This document shows positions 11,764-23,916 of a stretch of DNA of 64,000 bases, piece by piece. The notes under the pieces were generated by a model. The model was not told the origin of the DNA. It saw nothing but the letters and a program-made list of their open reading frames with translations, and searched no databases. Within the stretch, counting starts at the first letter, position 1. Each line of letters begins with the position of its first letter. The stretch spans positions 24,428,001-24,492,000 of the forward strand of contig OX485804.1 of the NCBI GenBank assembly GCA_950295325.1, written 5' to 3'. Origin of the DNA: Polytrichum commune (Eukaryota; Streptophyta; Polytrichopsida; Polytrichales; Polytrichaceae). A program made the translations under genes and the position numbers.

Positions 11764-13602
11764 AAGACTCTGGCAAGGCGTCCCCCGTCTGCAGGGGACG
11801 CCCCACGGGTGGTGGCCGACTCCTGAGAACACCCTCCTCATCGACGACAGCCCCACCAAGAGCGTCTTGAACCCCCCGGGCAACGCCATCTTCCCGGACA
11901 CTTGGACCGGCGATAGGCAAGACACATTTTTGGTCGATAGGCTAGCCCCCTACCTTAGAAGGCTCGTGCTCCACGCCGGTAGCATCCCATTTTTTGTTAG
12001 GTCCAACCCCTTCGGCAATGCGGCGCTAAGCCCCCGCGATAATGTATATAAGAGCATCATGAGGCTCACCAAACTCAATAAATTGATTTGAAATTCCTCC
12101 ATGTCTTTGCTTGTTATCATGTGGTTCACATATCTAATGCTTGCTTCGTTTTTGGATGTCTTTTGTTGTTGTGATTGTTGTTGTTCTTGTTCTTACCCAT
12201 AGTCTGCCCCCATATGCGATGCCCCTGTAGTCGATGGCCCTTCCCGTCCCCTCTCGCCCCCTGCCTCCCCTTCCCACGACGTCACGGACTTCCAAATGCC
12301 ATCCCTCTACCAGTTCTCGGTGGTCGACGCGGCCTCGTCCGTAGATTACTCCCACGACGTCGGCATCGACGACGGCGTCGTCAATAGCCCGCCCCCAGCA
12401 TTTGTCCTCCGCGCGTACGCCCTGTCGCCCTCCCCCCTCTCCAAGGAGAAACGGACGCTCGTTCGTTTGGGACACCTTTCGCCCTCGAGGGACGACGCCA
12501 TCGCTCGTCGTGGGCCCAGCCGGCATCTCCGCATGGAAGGCCCCCCGTGCCACACCTCCCGCGACGACTCCGTTCCTCCCCCACCAACATGCTCCACCAC
12601 GGTCGGCCCTCCGCGCCTCGAATCTGACTTGTTATTCAACACTGCCATAGTGCGATCGGTTCCGCTTGCTCCCGTCGACGCCCCCCTTGTGCCCACCGTC
12701 CCCGGCATGGACGTCCCCAAAGCCAAGGTGCCCTCCTCAACCCTAAACCCCTTTCCCGCTTTTGCTTCCCTTGTCTTCTGTGTGCGTGCCGTTCTCTTTA
12801 CGAGCGCCAATCCCAAACCGCCCTCATTATTTTCCACACTCCGTTCTTATTCTTATCTTCCTATGACGTTGTTCCGCAGGTGGCTACCCGGTCTCTCGGT
12901 GCCCGACCCTCCTCCACGTCTTCCTTGGATAGGCATGCCCTCAAGGCCGCATCATCCGAGTCCGATCGTTGTTTGGCCCTCCGCCGTAGCGCAAGACATT
13001 CCCTCTCGCAAACGCACTCGTATTCCACTCACAATACCACTCCGTACAATTCGGGAGCGCGTCCGGAAATTTGGAAGAACGACACGTATTCCGGGTCCGT
13101 CAACAAAAACGGTTATAGCCGCGGGCCTGAGATTTTCAGAGCCGTGGAGGCTGCCAAAAACAAGGCCAAGGCCGCGAATTTTTTTTAGTAGGACGGACTA
13201 GTGGGACTAGAAGCGTACGAGTGGGACGGACTCCCTAAATGCGCTTAGGTGTAGAACATATTAGTGCTGACTTTCTATTCTATTTCAAGTTACTCAAGAC
13301 ATTGATGGTATTTCCATTATAATTGTATTTCACTCCCATTGAATTCATTCAACTTCCAATCATTCTCCGCATCCTCCCTTCCATTCATGACGATCCCTCA
13401 TTTCATACGCTACTATTTTCATGTATGCCTCACATTTTTGTTCACTTTGATTCCTTCATGTCTAATAATAGTATTCAAAATTATACATATGGGATTTTAG
13501 GTTGTCATTACTTGTCCAATTTTGAAAAGTGCATCCTTCAATAGTCTCATAATCAACAAAAAGTCTCCAATTACCGAATATAGTGTTCTAGGCAAATGCT
13601 CA
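11764..13602 (+). pseudogene. Truncated copy of the FCP1-like/tail gene
   Basis: This is a 5'-truncated paralogue of 44234-48252. The first part (11764-12091, ending KLNKLI) differs from 44234-44561 at only four positions by my count, all transitions. The second part has the same T-rich tract and acceptor before SAPICDAP-type sequence, then an acidic/proline-rich exon (to PKAK, donor GTGCCC) and a final exon after TTCCGCAG starting VATRSLGARPS and ending near 13188. The intron lacks the 2.19-kb LTR present in the other copy. The catalytic N-terminal half of the FCP1 domain is missing because a CACTA end sits at 11763. Homology continues in the 3' flank to about 13602. Confidence 0.8.
12449..12468. 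promoter_or_regulatory. Degenerate copy of the 22-bp palindrome
   Basis: AAACGGACG, CT, CGTTCGTTT matches the array palindrome of 33.8-43.7 kb apart from one arm mismatch and a shorter arm. It lies in an exon (coding KRTLVRL) and is present in both gene copies. It may be coincidence. Confidence 0.3.
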
Positions 13603-13789
13603 AATTTGTTTGAGAGACCATGGACTAAGAGACTGCGGATTGAGAATGAAAAATACTACAAATTAGATGATACTAAAAACTAGATGAAACTAGGGATAAA
13701 CTGGAAACTGGGGATGAAACTAAAAAACCATATAAAATTGAGAACTAGATGAAATTCATAGTTGGATGTAACTGGATGAAAGACATGAT

Positions 13790-14365
13790 AGGCATGGAGA
13801 AACTCCTAGAGTTCTAAGAAATGTTTAAAAAGAAGCTTATACAAAGTTGTAAGCAATCTCCAAGAGTTTCTAGAATCCAATCCATGAGAATTTTCTAGAG
13901 TTTACATTTGATGTTGTTTCTAGAATCTACTACATAACAAGTTTCTCAAATTTATTTAAAAGGAAGAGTCTAGCGTCTACTTCTTCAAAAATTCTAAAGT
14001 GTTACATTTTAGATAATTCAAATAATATCTACTTTTCAAAACATTATGAAATCTGCATTAGTAGAAGATTTTAAAAATCTATTGTTCGTAATTTTTTGAA
14101 ATCTACTTATATGAAGATTTTGAATCTTCTTTTTAAAGAATATTTCGAAAGCTCTTTTTCCACAACATCCTCGAATCTACACTTTGTTAATATTCTAGAA
14201 TCCACTCGTCTACAAGGTTCACACAATCTTCTCACACACATAATTTCTAGAATCTATGGTATAAGAAGTTCTAAAATTTAAGTGTTTAAGAGCTTCTAGA
14301 ACATACATTTGCAATAGGTTTTGAATTTATGCATCATGAAATTTCTAGAATTGATCAGCATCAAA
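13790..14365. repeat. Degenerate 25-bp minisatellite with TTCTAGAA core
   Basis: A core of TTCTAGAATCTAC with variants recurs about every 25 bp, at about 13868, 13893, 13918, 13943, 13966, 13991, 14092, 14117, 14142, 14167, 14189, 14213, 14245, 14270, 14294, 14320 and 14341. TTCTAGAA is itself palindromic and fits the TTCnnGAA half of a heat-shock element. No coding content. Confidence 0.6.
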
Positions 14366-15133
14366 TACTTATATAATTGAGAGCTCAATCATAAACACTT
14401 CAAAATTTATCACTCCCTTTCTACCTTGTTTACTTTTTACTAAGCACTTTGTCCTGTCAGAAAGCCTTCACATAGGCTCTGCCCCCCAAGAAAAAAAAAC
14501 AACTATGAGGATCGTTCCCAACATCGCCTAGATGTTGTGTGCCAGAAAAACCCCAATACTCAGAAAAAATCTTCCAATGGCCTAGCTGTAGTGTCAAAAT
14601 AGTCTCAAACGTGCACCACCAAGTTAGGAAAGTTGTAAAGGAATGCAAAACAAGTGGCTTATTGCATAATGGCTCTATGAATATAGACAATTTTGTAACA
14701 ATATTTATGGTAAATATTGTGGGCAACACTATAGACAAGGAAACCAACACTAAAAACATTGGGGATAATATTGTGGGTGCAAATTGTATTCCAATCCACA
14801 ATATATAACATTGGAGGCCTACAATGTACATCATGCTACTTCAATTGGATGAAAAATCGTGTGCATTTGAGAGACTTCCAGCAAATGAGATCCAACTCAT
14901 ACCTATCCTACTTGGATGGTTGTAAACCTAAAATTAGGATACCTCATTTACGTCCATATATAGATTTCAACCAAATTGAAAAAACTATATCTTGATAATT
15001 CTTGTTATATGTCACGTAGAGATTGATGAAGAAACAACTCCTGAAGTATAAGGTTTCTATACTATTTCAATGTGTGATGGTGTATAGTATGGGCCACAAC
15101 TATAGTGCATCAAAGGGGGTAAGTCGCACTCTA
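14366..15133. other. Non-coding, possible minus-strand relic
   Basis: A 125-codon minus-strand open frame (14834-14457) has an uneven, hydrophobic composition and no recognised motif. I treat it as a chance frame or decayed transposon. Nothing else is seen. Confidence 0.35.
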
Positions 15134-15143
15134 GGTATGCCCC

Positions 15144-15389
15144 GGTTGGGGATTTGTGGCACTCACTTAAAATCATCCATCCAAGATATCGTGGATGAAG
15201 TGGCTCCAATAAAAAAAGCCCCCCTATGGGATTGAGGGCCGATTCATTCGAATGTGACGACACTAGACTAATTCGGGGCCTTTGACTCTATTTCCGGAAT
15301 CAAATTTCCCAAAAATAGCCATTTAGATGATTCCTGTGTTTTTTTCATCCGCACGGATGATTTTAAGTGAGTGCCACGAATCCCCGGCC
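15144..15389. mobile_element. Mutator-type MITE, 246 bp
   Basis: The inverted termini extend about 35 bp: left GGTTGGGGATTTGTGGCACT and onwards, right the reverse complement with GGCCGGGGATTCGTGGCACT, both continuing through CACTTAAAATCATCC. It is flanked by a perfect 10-bp direct repeat GGTATGCCCC (15134-15143 and 15390-15399). A 9-11-bp duplication fits the Mutator superfamily. It is too short to code for a transposase. Confidence 0.8.
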
Positions 15390-15399
15390 GGTATGCCCC

Positions 15400-16434
15400 C
15401 ACAATTTACCATAGGTGTAGCTAGGAATTTCAGAGTTCCAAGACCGTATCCATCAAAGAGAGCAAAACCATCGAAAAAAGGTTACAAAGAGGATGCAAAG
15501 CAATGTGGGAAGCAGATAAAGCCAGAGTGGAGACGAGAATGATGAACGTACATAAAGTCAAACATCTTAACCTGTTGTTTACCCTGCTTACCAATCCACA
15601 ACAAAAATTAAGTTTCAGACAGCTCTCCCATGTAGCAAATACCCAAGACTAGTATTCAATAATCAAAAACTCCAGATCACCATGACACAGTTCTTACGAC
15701 AAACTTGACTTCCACCTTCAGAACCACATCTGAGATTTTCTAGTCCAACAAGAGCTCTAAGCTAGGATTGTCATCTTGAGGAATCGCTGGAAGCTGGCGT
15801 TTAGCTCTGGTTTCACAAATCCTCTGAAGTGGTAGATGGAACAGTTGGGAGGTGGGAGTGGGACAGTTGGTGAGGGATGGAGGCCGGATTGGCAATTTGG
15901 GGAAACAGCGAGTGCGGTATAGAAGCCCTGTAATGCAAGCGGAAGAGCTCAGGGACCACAATCCACCAAATGGCAGTGTGCGAATCGGCGAGGCGTTCCA
16001 ACTGGGCCCCCCAAGGACTGATGAGGCTGTGAATTTCTGCATTGTGTCGTAGACGGCAGGTTCGTGTAAGTTCCATGGGGATTTGCAATTGGAAGTGAAG
16101 GAGTTGCGGGCATCGATATCCGCAGCGCAACGTATTGATGATGGACTCCACCGACTGGACATGGATTCTCGGATTGAGATGGCGCCCGAGAAACGACAAA
16201 CAGACATGATGAAGACAGGAACAAACAAAACGGCGCACAACTATACTACTTTCCGTGACTCGCTGACCAGGTCACTGGTAGCGCAGACAATACACGTGTC
16301 AGTTGCTGGCCCTGATTATTTGCTCCACGAGGGCGCCCCATGAGCTCAAGAGTCGATATAATAATATAAGCCATGGGGGTGCCTCGATTGTTGGATCAAG
16401 GGTGGGGAGTTAGCCCCGCAGCTTGAGTACCGGT
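15400..16434. other. No gene seen
   Basis: Mixed composition without splice-supported exons. Open frames around 15740-16343 on both strands overlap each other and show no motif. Confidence 0.4.
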
Positions 16435-16443
16435 ATGGATTTG

Positions 16444-17597
16444 GCCGGACGCTAAAGAAGCCCTATCGAGCTCTGTGCGCCTAAGAATCTGCGTCTCATG
16501 GTCCACGTGTCAGTGCCCAAACCATAACTTTATGGACCTGCCCACGCTGTTGCCCCCACCTTGCCAGACCGGATGGAACCTTGGACGGAGTTAGCTCCAA
16601 CGACGTTAGTCATCCTTCGAGCCATGGATCCTCTTCCGAGCATTGGGAACGTTCCCTATCTCCTTCCCATCGGTTTTCAACCACATTTGCTAATGTGTTA
16701 TGCAAACGATATCTGCGGATGTGTTATGCATCAAAATCTTTGGAATGTGTTATACGCCGGTCCCAAATCCAAAAATATGTTATGCACTAAATCCAAATTT
16801 ACAAATGTGTCATCCGTCATATTCATGTTTACGAATGTGTCATGCACTAGATCCAAATTTACAAACGTGTCATGCACCATATCCATATTTATAAATATGT
16901 CATGCGTCATATTCATATTTACAAATGTGTCATGCACAACATCCAGATTTACAAATATGTCATGCGTCTTTCATATTTACAAATGTGTCATGCACAACAT
17001 CCAGATTTACAAATATGTCATGCGTCTTTCATATTTACAAATGTGTCATGCACAAGATCCAGATTTACAAATGTGTCATGCGTCATATTCAAATGTGTCA
17101 TGCACTTGATCCAAATTTGTGAATGTGTCATACATCATATTCAAATTTACAAATGTGTTATGCACTACATCCAGGTGGAGGACGTTAAGTCCCACGAACT
17201 TTTCGGGGGGGGGGGGGGGGATATTTTGTTTGGGGCAGCTGCCCGTCAGTTTTTCTGCACCCCACCGAAAATTGTTGCCCGCCTGCCCGACTTCAAAAAA
17301 ACTATTGTACTTGCATTTTTGAAGGCTACTTGTCCACAAATCCCATATTGAGTGCACTTCATTTTCAAGGTCTCAAATCCAATATATATGTTCACTTTCA
17401 TTGAGTAAATAAGCAATTGACTGGATTTCATTTTCAAAGTGAAACCGCCAATAAAGCACGTAATAAACTTGGAAGTCAAAAATATTACAAAATCCTCATT
17501 AGCATTGAGGTTATAATTTTTGTCACTTACAATTGAAAGGGACTTTGTCATTCTAAAGTGAAACTCAAATTGATGATTTTTTCAAAATTTCAATTGT

Positions 17598-17628
<31 letters not shown>

Positions 17629-18821
17629 ATATAATATAGTTAATACCGACTACTATCACAAATTTTTCATACACATTCAAACTAGTTAAGTAAGATTGAA
17701 TGCAACTAAGTCTAGTAATTTCTGATTTATCCTAAATAATCCCAATTAAATCAGAATATATGATTACCAAATTAATTAAGCCTAATTGATCATAAATTGA
17801 AAAAATCATCAATTTGAGTTTCACTTTAGAATGACAAAGTCCCTTTCAATTGTAAGTGACAAAAATTATAACCTCAATGCTAATGAGGATTTTGTAATAT
17901 TTTTGACTTCCAAGTTTATTACGTGCTTTATTGGCGGTTTCACTTTGAAAATGAAATCCAGTTAATTGCTTATTTACTCAATGAAAGTGAACATATATAT
18001 TGGATTTGAGACCTTGAAAATGAAGTGCACTCAATATGGGATTTGTGGACAAGTAGCCTTCAAAAATGCAAGTACAATAGTTTTTTTGAAGTCGGGCAGG
18101 CGGGCAACAATTTTCGGTGGGGTGCAGAAAAACTGACGGGCAGCTGCCCCTAACAGAATATCCCCCCCCCCCCCTGAAAAGTTCGTGGGACTTAACGTCC
18201 TCCACCTGGATGTAGTGCATAACACATTTGTAAATTTGAATATGATGTATGACACATTCACAAATTTGGATCAAGTGCATGACACATTTGAATATGATGC
18301 ATGACATATTTGTAAATCTGGATGTTGTGCATGACACATTTGTAAATATGAATATGACGCATGACATATTTATAAATATGGATATGGTGCATGACACGTT
18401 TGTAAATTTGGATCTAGTGCATGACACATTCGTAAACATAAAATATGACGGATGACACATTTGTAAATTTGGATTTAGTGCATAACACATTTTTGGATTT
18501 GGGACCGGCGTATAACGCATTCCAGATATTTTGATGCATAACACATCCGCACATATCGTTTGCATGACACATTAGCAAATGTGGTTGAAAACCGATGGGA
18601 AGGAGATAGGGAACGTTCCCAATGCTCGGAAGAGGATCCATGGCTCGAAGGATGACTAACGTCGTTGGAGCTAACTCCGTCCAAGGTTCCATCCGGTCTG
18701 GCAAGGTGGGGGCAACAGCGTGGTCAGGTCTAGAAAGTTATGGTTTGGGCACTGACACGTGGGCCAGGGGACGCGGATTCTTAGGTGCACAGAGCTCGAT
18801 AGGGCTTCTTTAGCGTCCGGC
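16444..18821. mobile_element. Long-arm foldback element (Mutator-like), 2378 bp
   Basis: Two arms of roughly 1.1 and 1.0 kb (16444-17586 and 17797-18821) are inverted copies around an AT-rich, TA-repeat centre. Ends read GCCGGACGCTAAAGAAGCCC inward from each side. The element is bordered by a perfect 9-bp direct repeat ATGGATTTG (16435-16443 and 18822-18830), typical of Mutator-like insertion. Each arm carries a tandem array of about 30-bp units around ACAAATGTGTCATGCA; the left arm has more units, which explains the length difference. No transposase is visible; long open frames in the arms are translations of the tandem repeat. A transcript through it would form a long hairpin. Confidence 0.9.
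16790..17170. repeat. About 30-bp tandem repeat, left arm
   Basis: Units of the form TTTACAAATGTGTCATGC plus CACAACATCCAGA or GTCATATTCA repeat about a dozen times. The inverted counterpart in the right arm is about 18185-18480 with fewer units. Confidence 0.85.
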
Positions 18822-18830
18822 ATGGATTTG

Positions 18831-20285
18831 GGCGAACTAACCCATCCACTCGTTCCTTGTTGGATGTCTAAACCCTTGCCTCCAAGGAAACTAGTGTACG
18901 GGTTGGTTCGACCCAGCCCTTGAGTATGGCTCAAGTTTTTAGCCAAGGACAACTTCCAATTGCTTATTAGAGTGGGCCCTGAAGAGGGATGGGCCCATGG
19001 AGGATGAGAGCGGGCTTCCTCATTATACTCCACAACTACCAAGGTCTTAATGCGATATTTCAAGGATCTTTTGTTATTTCAAGAAGGTTAAGTAGCTTGG
19101 AAAATTTTCCAAAAAATTACGTAGGTTAGCAAATCTATACAGAGTCTAAAAGACAAAATCCAAAACATAAAATCATAATATGCAACCTACACAAAATTTT
19201 GAAGTCGTCTTGAGGAAAGAACCTTTTCCTCTCAACTTTTTTTTTTTTGGGGGGGGGGGGGGCTATTGACGTTGGATTGCTAAGTGTGAATCACCACAAA
19301 ACCAACCTTGTTATAGGTCAGGATCTTTCTATTGAATGAAGGTGTTGTCCCCACTTCTTACACCACCTCGTTGAGCAAATAGATCCCCAATTCGCCATTG
19401 TGATTGGGCAAAGTTGGTGCAAAGTGTTCTAAAGTATTCTAAAGTGTTCTTGCATCTTACACCGCTATCATAAATGGTCAAAGTAGTGCTATTTTATACT
19501 AAACGTTGGATATGATCAATAATTTTCAAGAATGACTGACTTGATGGCATTGTTGCACTCACTTGTTGACAACTTAAGGATCTAAAATAGGTGTCAGCAA
19601 AGAGAAGGTGTTACTGTAAGGCCTCGGTGCCTTGCTTAGCTCTTGAGTGACATGGAGTCGAGGCAACATATCCAACATCAACATCTGAATTGTGTCCTGC
19701 AGAATATCTTAAGTTAATGTCGTTTATGGGCGCCGACTGTACTCGCATGATGCCTCGGCGTCGAGGCGGGCCCATCCCCGGGCTCAAGGGGGGCTCTGGT
19801 GCACGTGCCCGGGCCCAAGGCCTTCCTCCGCTTCAAGCTTGCGTTAGGGGAAGGGCTGTGCGTGCCACGATGTTTGTCTGCGGGGCAAAAGCCTACATAT
19901 GTGGGAGGGAGAGTGTTCTTTAGTCATTCCGGTGCTGTTCGCCGTTGCTGGAGTAGCTCGATTTCTGTAACAGAGATTATTCAGAACCTGGCTCCTGTTC
20001 TCTAATTTTATTCTGTTTACTTGTGTACTTGTTTACTTACACTGTTGGTGAACGGAGAGAAACAGGGTTTTAGGGGAATTCAACTGAGTCTCTGCTTTCA
20101 TTTTGAGTTCAATTGTGACCCCTGGCGGCGAGAATGCTGCGCAGGGGAGTCGATGATGATGTTGCGAGTCTGAATTCAAGTGAATTCCGTCTTGAGTTAT
20201 TGGTGTGTGAATCTCTTCTCTCCGAGGCATTCCAGTGACAACAAACAGTGGCAGTCTTTCGAGGGCTTGCTCACAGTGTGTATGT
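18831..20285. other. No gene seen; homopolymer tract
   Basis: Contains a T-run followed by a G-run at about 19239-19262 and a GC-richer patch at 19730-19960. The patch could be the promoter or leader of the gene whose exons begin at or before 20946, but I cannot show this. Confidence 0.35.
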
Positions 20286-20289
20286 TTCA

Positions 20290-20640
20290 ATTGACGTTCA
20301 ACTTTTAATCTAAAGTGTCACGTGACGTTTTCAAGAACAAAAATAATGTCAATTGACATCTACATTTCTTATAAGAATATCACCTTAATGTCACATGCCT
20401 TGTAGTACACGTCATTTCAATTTCTAAAGTGTCAATTGACATGTAATTATTTTTCTTCACAGGTCACATTACGTGTCAAATTCTAAGGGTGCTTGTCAAT
20501 TGACGTGTATTTTTTAAATTAATTTCGTTTTTCCAGGTTTTTGCTTGTCACTTGGTGTCAATTGACATGCACTTTTGTGTGTGCAGGTTTTTGCGCGTCA
20601 ATTGTCAAAAACTTGCGAAAAATTTGTCAAAATACATGCA
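20290..20640. repeat. TGTCAATTGACA array, copy 1
   Basis: The 12-bp palindrome TGTCAATTGACA or near variants occur at about 20347, 20431, 20494, 20558 and 20595, within a segment that recurs in degenerate form at 21285-21575. Shared blocks include AAGTGTCACG, GTCAATTGACATCTACATTT, TCACATGCC and ACATGTCATTTCAATTTCTAA-like words. Confidence 0.75.
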
Positions 20641-20945
20641 GCTTGCGCAAAAGCAAAACCTTAAGGTGGGCTAACTAAACCTGGGTTTTGCATCAACTTT
20701 ACGTTTTGAGGGGAGTTATTTTTTGCCATTGGTTATTCTAGATAGGGTATCTAACACATTCTCATGCATTTTGCGTGCCGCTGTACGTGCCTGTGAGAGG
20801 CTTACGAGGGTCAACTGTGAAGGAAGCTTTCTGACTTCCAGGCGCTAATAATACCTTCTCCTTATAAATAAATCTGGTTTTCTATATACAGCGCTGAAGT
20901 ATGTTTTTGTGCTTCTTTCTTTTTTGATTCTTTTTGGGCAAGCAG

Positions 20946-22860
20946 CTGTTATATCAATCAAACACCCAATTACGCTACATGAATACGTAGAGGAGGAGGT
21001 CGAGATGGCAGTTTTTCGGTACGTCCCTTAAGCTTATTCTTGTTAAATAATCAATTAAATTGTAGTTGTCTATTTTTTCCTTGTTGCATGCACATAGCAC
21101 TCTGCCAGAAATATTCTACCTGTCAGAACTAAATCTAATTTTCCTTTTTGGTGCAATACGAAATTAAGAATCTTATCCTGGGTGGTTTTCATTAGTGGTG
21201 AGCTGATTGGAGTTTTGCAGAGTATCCCCTTCGTTGGCGGGGAATGTTTTGTTCATTTGATGCAGTGTTTAAGTTTGAAAATTTTCATTTCACGTTCAAC
21301 TTCAAATCCAAAGTGTCACGGGACGAATGTCAATTGACATCTACATTTCTGTCTACAATGTCATCTCACTATCACATGCCTAGTAGTACATGTCATTTCA
21401 ATTTCTAACATGTCAATGGACATGTGGGTTTATTTATTTATTTAAACAAGTCACACTGCATGTCAAAATCTAAATTGTGCACATCAATTGATGTGCATTT
21501 TTTTTTTTGGGTGGCAAGTTTTGCATGTTAAATGTCAAAACTTGCAAAAACTTTGTCAAAAATACACACTAATTTGATGTCCTTCAATCTTAAGTATGGA
21601 ATTTTTTTGACTCTCCTAACCTGGCACGAGTCAATTCTTGCTTATATCTAGCCACAATTGGTTGCGTTACTGCAAGAGATTTCCTGAGACCATATCCTCT
21701 TACGTAACACTTGTTCAGACTGAATTATAGAACTTTTTGTATTGAGCAAGAAATGGTGGTGATGGGGTTTGCAGACATTGTAATGAGTTTGACATTTGTG
21801 AGGGCTTATCGGCTTCAACCGCGATTCAGAGGAGTGGCCTACGCTTCTTTAATCACTTGCAAGATACCGATTCTGCGGAAACCATTGATGATTCCCGACC
21901 TCCAGCTGAGTCCAGGGCCATGTCTAATGGGGTTCTAATGCCAGAGGTGAACTCCGGAGACAATTCAGAACTAACTTTTGCGCAAAGTTTCAGGGACCAT
22001 GCCTTGCAGCAGCTGCTGGAGAGAGAATCTACTGATGTGGATGGTGAGATTGACCACTTTTTAGGTCCCTTTCCACTTCACCTATGTTAGGTATTTTGTT
22101 ATCTGGTGTTAAAATTGATAGTCCATTCTAGGCCTTCAATACGACTCAGGCATGTGTTTATTATGATCATAACACATGTGCTGCTTAATGCCATGCAGCT
22201 ACTCACAAACAATTTTCAAGTCCGCCCTGTTTGAACTTTTCGAATGTCATTGTTCTTATCTGGCATATATATGGTGCTTCATATTTAAGTTAAGCTTGTT
22301 GATCTATATGAGGTCGAGAATGTTTTTATCAGGATCGAATGAGAAGGAAAGTTGGGTTGATCTTGAGTTTCATGATTTGAATAACCCTATCTGTGTGTGT
22401 GTGTCTGTGCATGGGACCTTGGATGCAGCTCTGCTCACAATCTTTCCAAACTTTGGACAACAGCATCCCTCAAACTTTAAGGCAGGACTTCAAAACAACT
22501 GCATCAAAACCTACCACTACAAATCTGTTTTGCACAGATTGCTCTACTATTGGTTCTTGTCGAACTGCCATGATAACAAATGGTTGTCATGTGATGAACT
22601 GAGTTACCCATACGCATACGCATGCATGTTCCGGCGGTTGAGAGAAGAGTTGAAGTTTGTGCACTCTGAAGATGGTTCTGACTCCAAGAATGGGTCCGAT
22701 CCTCGAAGATTTTTTATGTGTTTGAGTGACTTGGCGTTTGATATGGATAAAGCTTCGGCATCTGTGGAACCAAAGGATGGAGAAGTGCATGTTTTCAAGG
22801 AGACAAAACCGTATGCAGAGTGTCTTCTCTCTGTGGCACAGGTTCTTGAAAATCGCAAAG
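20946..22860 (+). CDS. Partial multi-exon gene, function not recognised
   Basis: Three exons join in phase. 20946-21018 (AG acceptor, donor GTACGT) reads VISIKHPITLHEYVEEEVEM. 21775-22043 (after TTTGCAG, donor GTGAG) reads HCNEFDICEGL, then LTFAQSFRDHALQQLLERE. 22333-22860 (after TATCAG, donor GTATTT) reads SNEKESWVDLEFHDLNNPI, then LREELKFVHSEDGSD and KPYAECLLSVAQVLENRKG. Phases match (CG plus A; G plus GA), which argues for a real gene. Codon use and the acidic/Ser character look like a host protein rather than a transposase. The start and downstream exons were not found, so it may continue or be a fragment. A GTGTGTGT tract within the last exon could mark a further intron. I do not recognise the family. 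Confidence 0.5.
21285..21575. repeat. TGTCAATTGACA array, copy 2 (intronic)
   Basis: A degenerate second copy of the 20290-20640 segment, inside the intron 21019-21774. Palindrome variants are at about 21328 (GTCAATTGACAT), 21408 (TGTCAATGGACA) and 21481 (ACATCAATTGATGT). Confidence 0.75.
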
Positions 22861-23916
22861 GTATTTCACTTCGCCTATCTTTGAAGGTAGTCTGTGATCT
22901 ATCCACCCTTGTAATGTCGTAGGATATTGGTTGCTCTCATGTGTTCTGACTTGAAGTGTTCCTTCTGAAGAGAAATATATACAGTGCAATAGAAGATTTT
23001 GTTTATCATCAAAAGATTCATGCCTTGCAATGTGTGCTCCTTGGACTAGGATAGCCAAACCCTAAGCATCAACCGTGGATCATCTGTAGTTTGGTTGCCC
23101 CTTTCTTGGGGTTGACTTTTAAAAGCAGTTAACAATTGACTGTCAAATATCAAGATCAACAGGACATTTCTCATTTTCGGTGTTTTGTCAACTGTAGTAC
23201 GTGCATAGGTTTCTTCTACATGGATTTTGTATCCATAATTCCATGACTCATTCCATGAATAATTCTAATCCAAAATGTTAGTCACGTTGATATGGAGTTT
23301 GGAGTTAATTCTTAAGGGCTTGCTTGGCTACTGGGTTGGCAGGTTAAACAATTCACTTCAAGCGGTTGGTGCTACTGCTACAAGATGGAGGTGCAAAAAA
23401 AAAACTGTAAAACAATGCTACTTAAATGTCATTATAATATACTTGCATATGCATCTTGGGAGATGGAAACCTTCGTTGTAATATAACTTCTGGTGCAAGC
23501 AGGTTCACTTCTATTGTAGCCTTCATCCTGCTTTCCAAGTATTACATCAGTAGGCAGAAACATCAAGAACCACTAGTAGAGTTGGAACTCTTGAAAGATA
23601 AGCCACACTCCGTGGCCACCCACCCGAAATACAGGAAACCTAGCAACTTGTGAGAGATCCGGTGGAGTAGGATCAATATGGCCATGGGGAATAATCCAAT
23701 CCATCCATTTCTTCCCCAAAAATGGGATTCCTGAAGGTATTCTCTCTGCTACTGAGTTCATAAATGACAAACCTGTAAATTATGTCCGAAACATTGGTCT
23801 GTGCAACGGCCATTGAACTTCCAATCATTTGAGTTTATATATACAAATACCTCATATCTCTTGATTGTGACAGAATATGTGTACATAATGACTCAAATGT
23901 GAAGTGTCAAGTTTAA
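22861..23916. other. No further exon established
   Basis: Downstream of the last recognised exon. Short open frames near 23456-23770 on both strands show no supported splice sites or motifs. Confidence 0.35.

Noticed and set aside
16561-17351. Long open frames with repeated CHASYS/TNVSCT-type residues (and mirror frames at 17978-18704)
   Set aside because: They are translations of the 30-bp tandem repeat in the foldback arms; the same happens in both arms and several frames.
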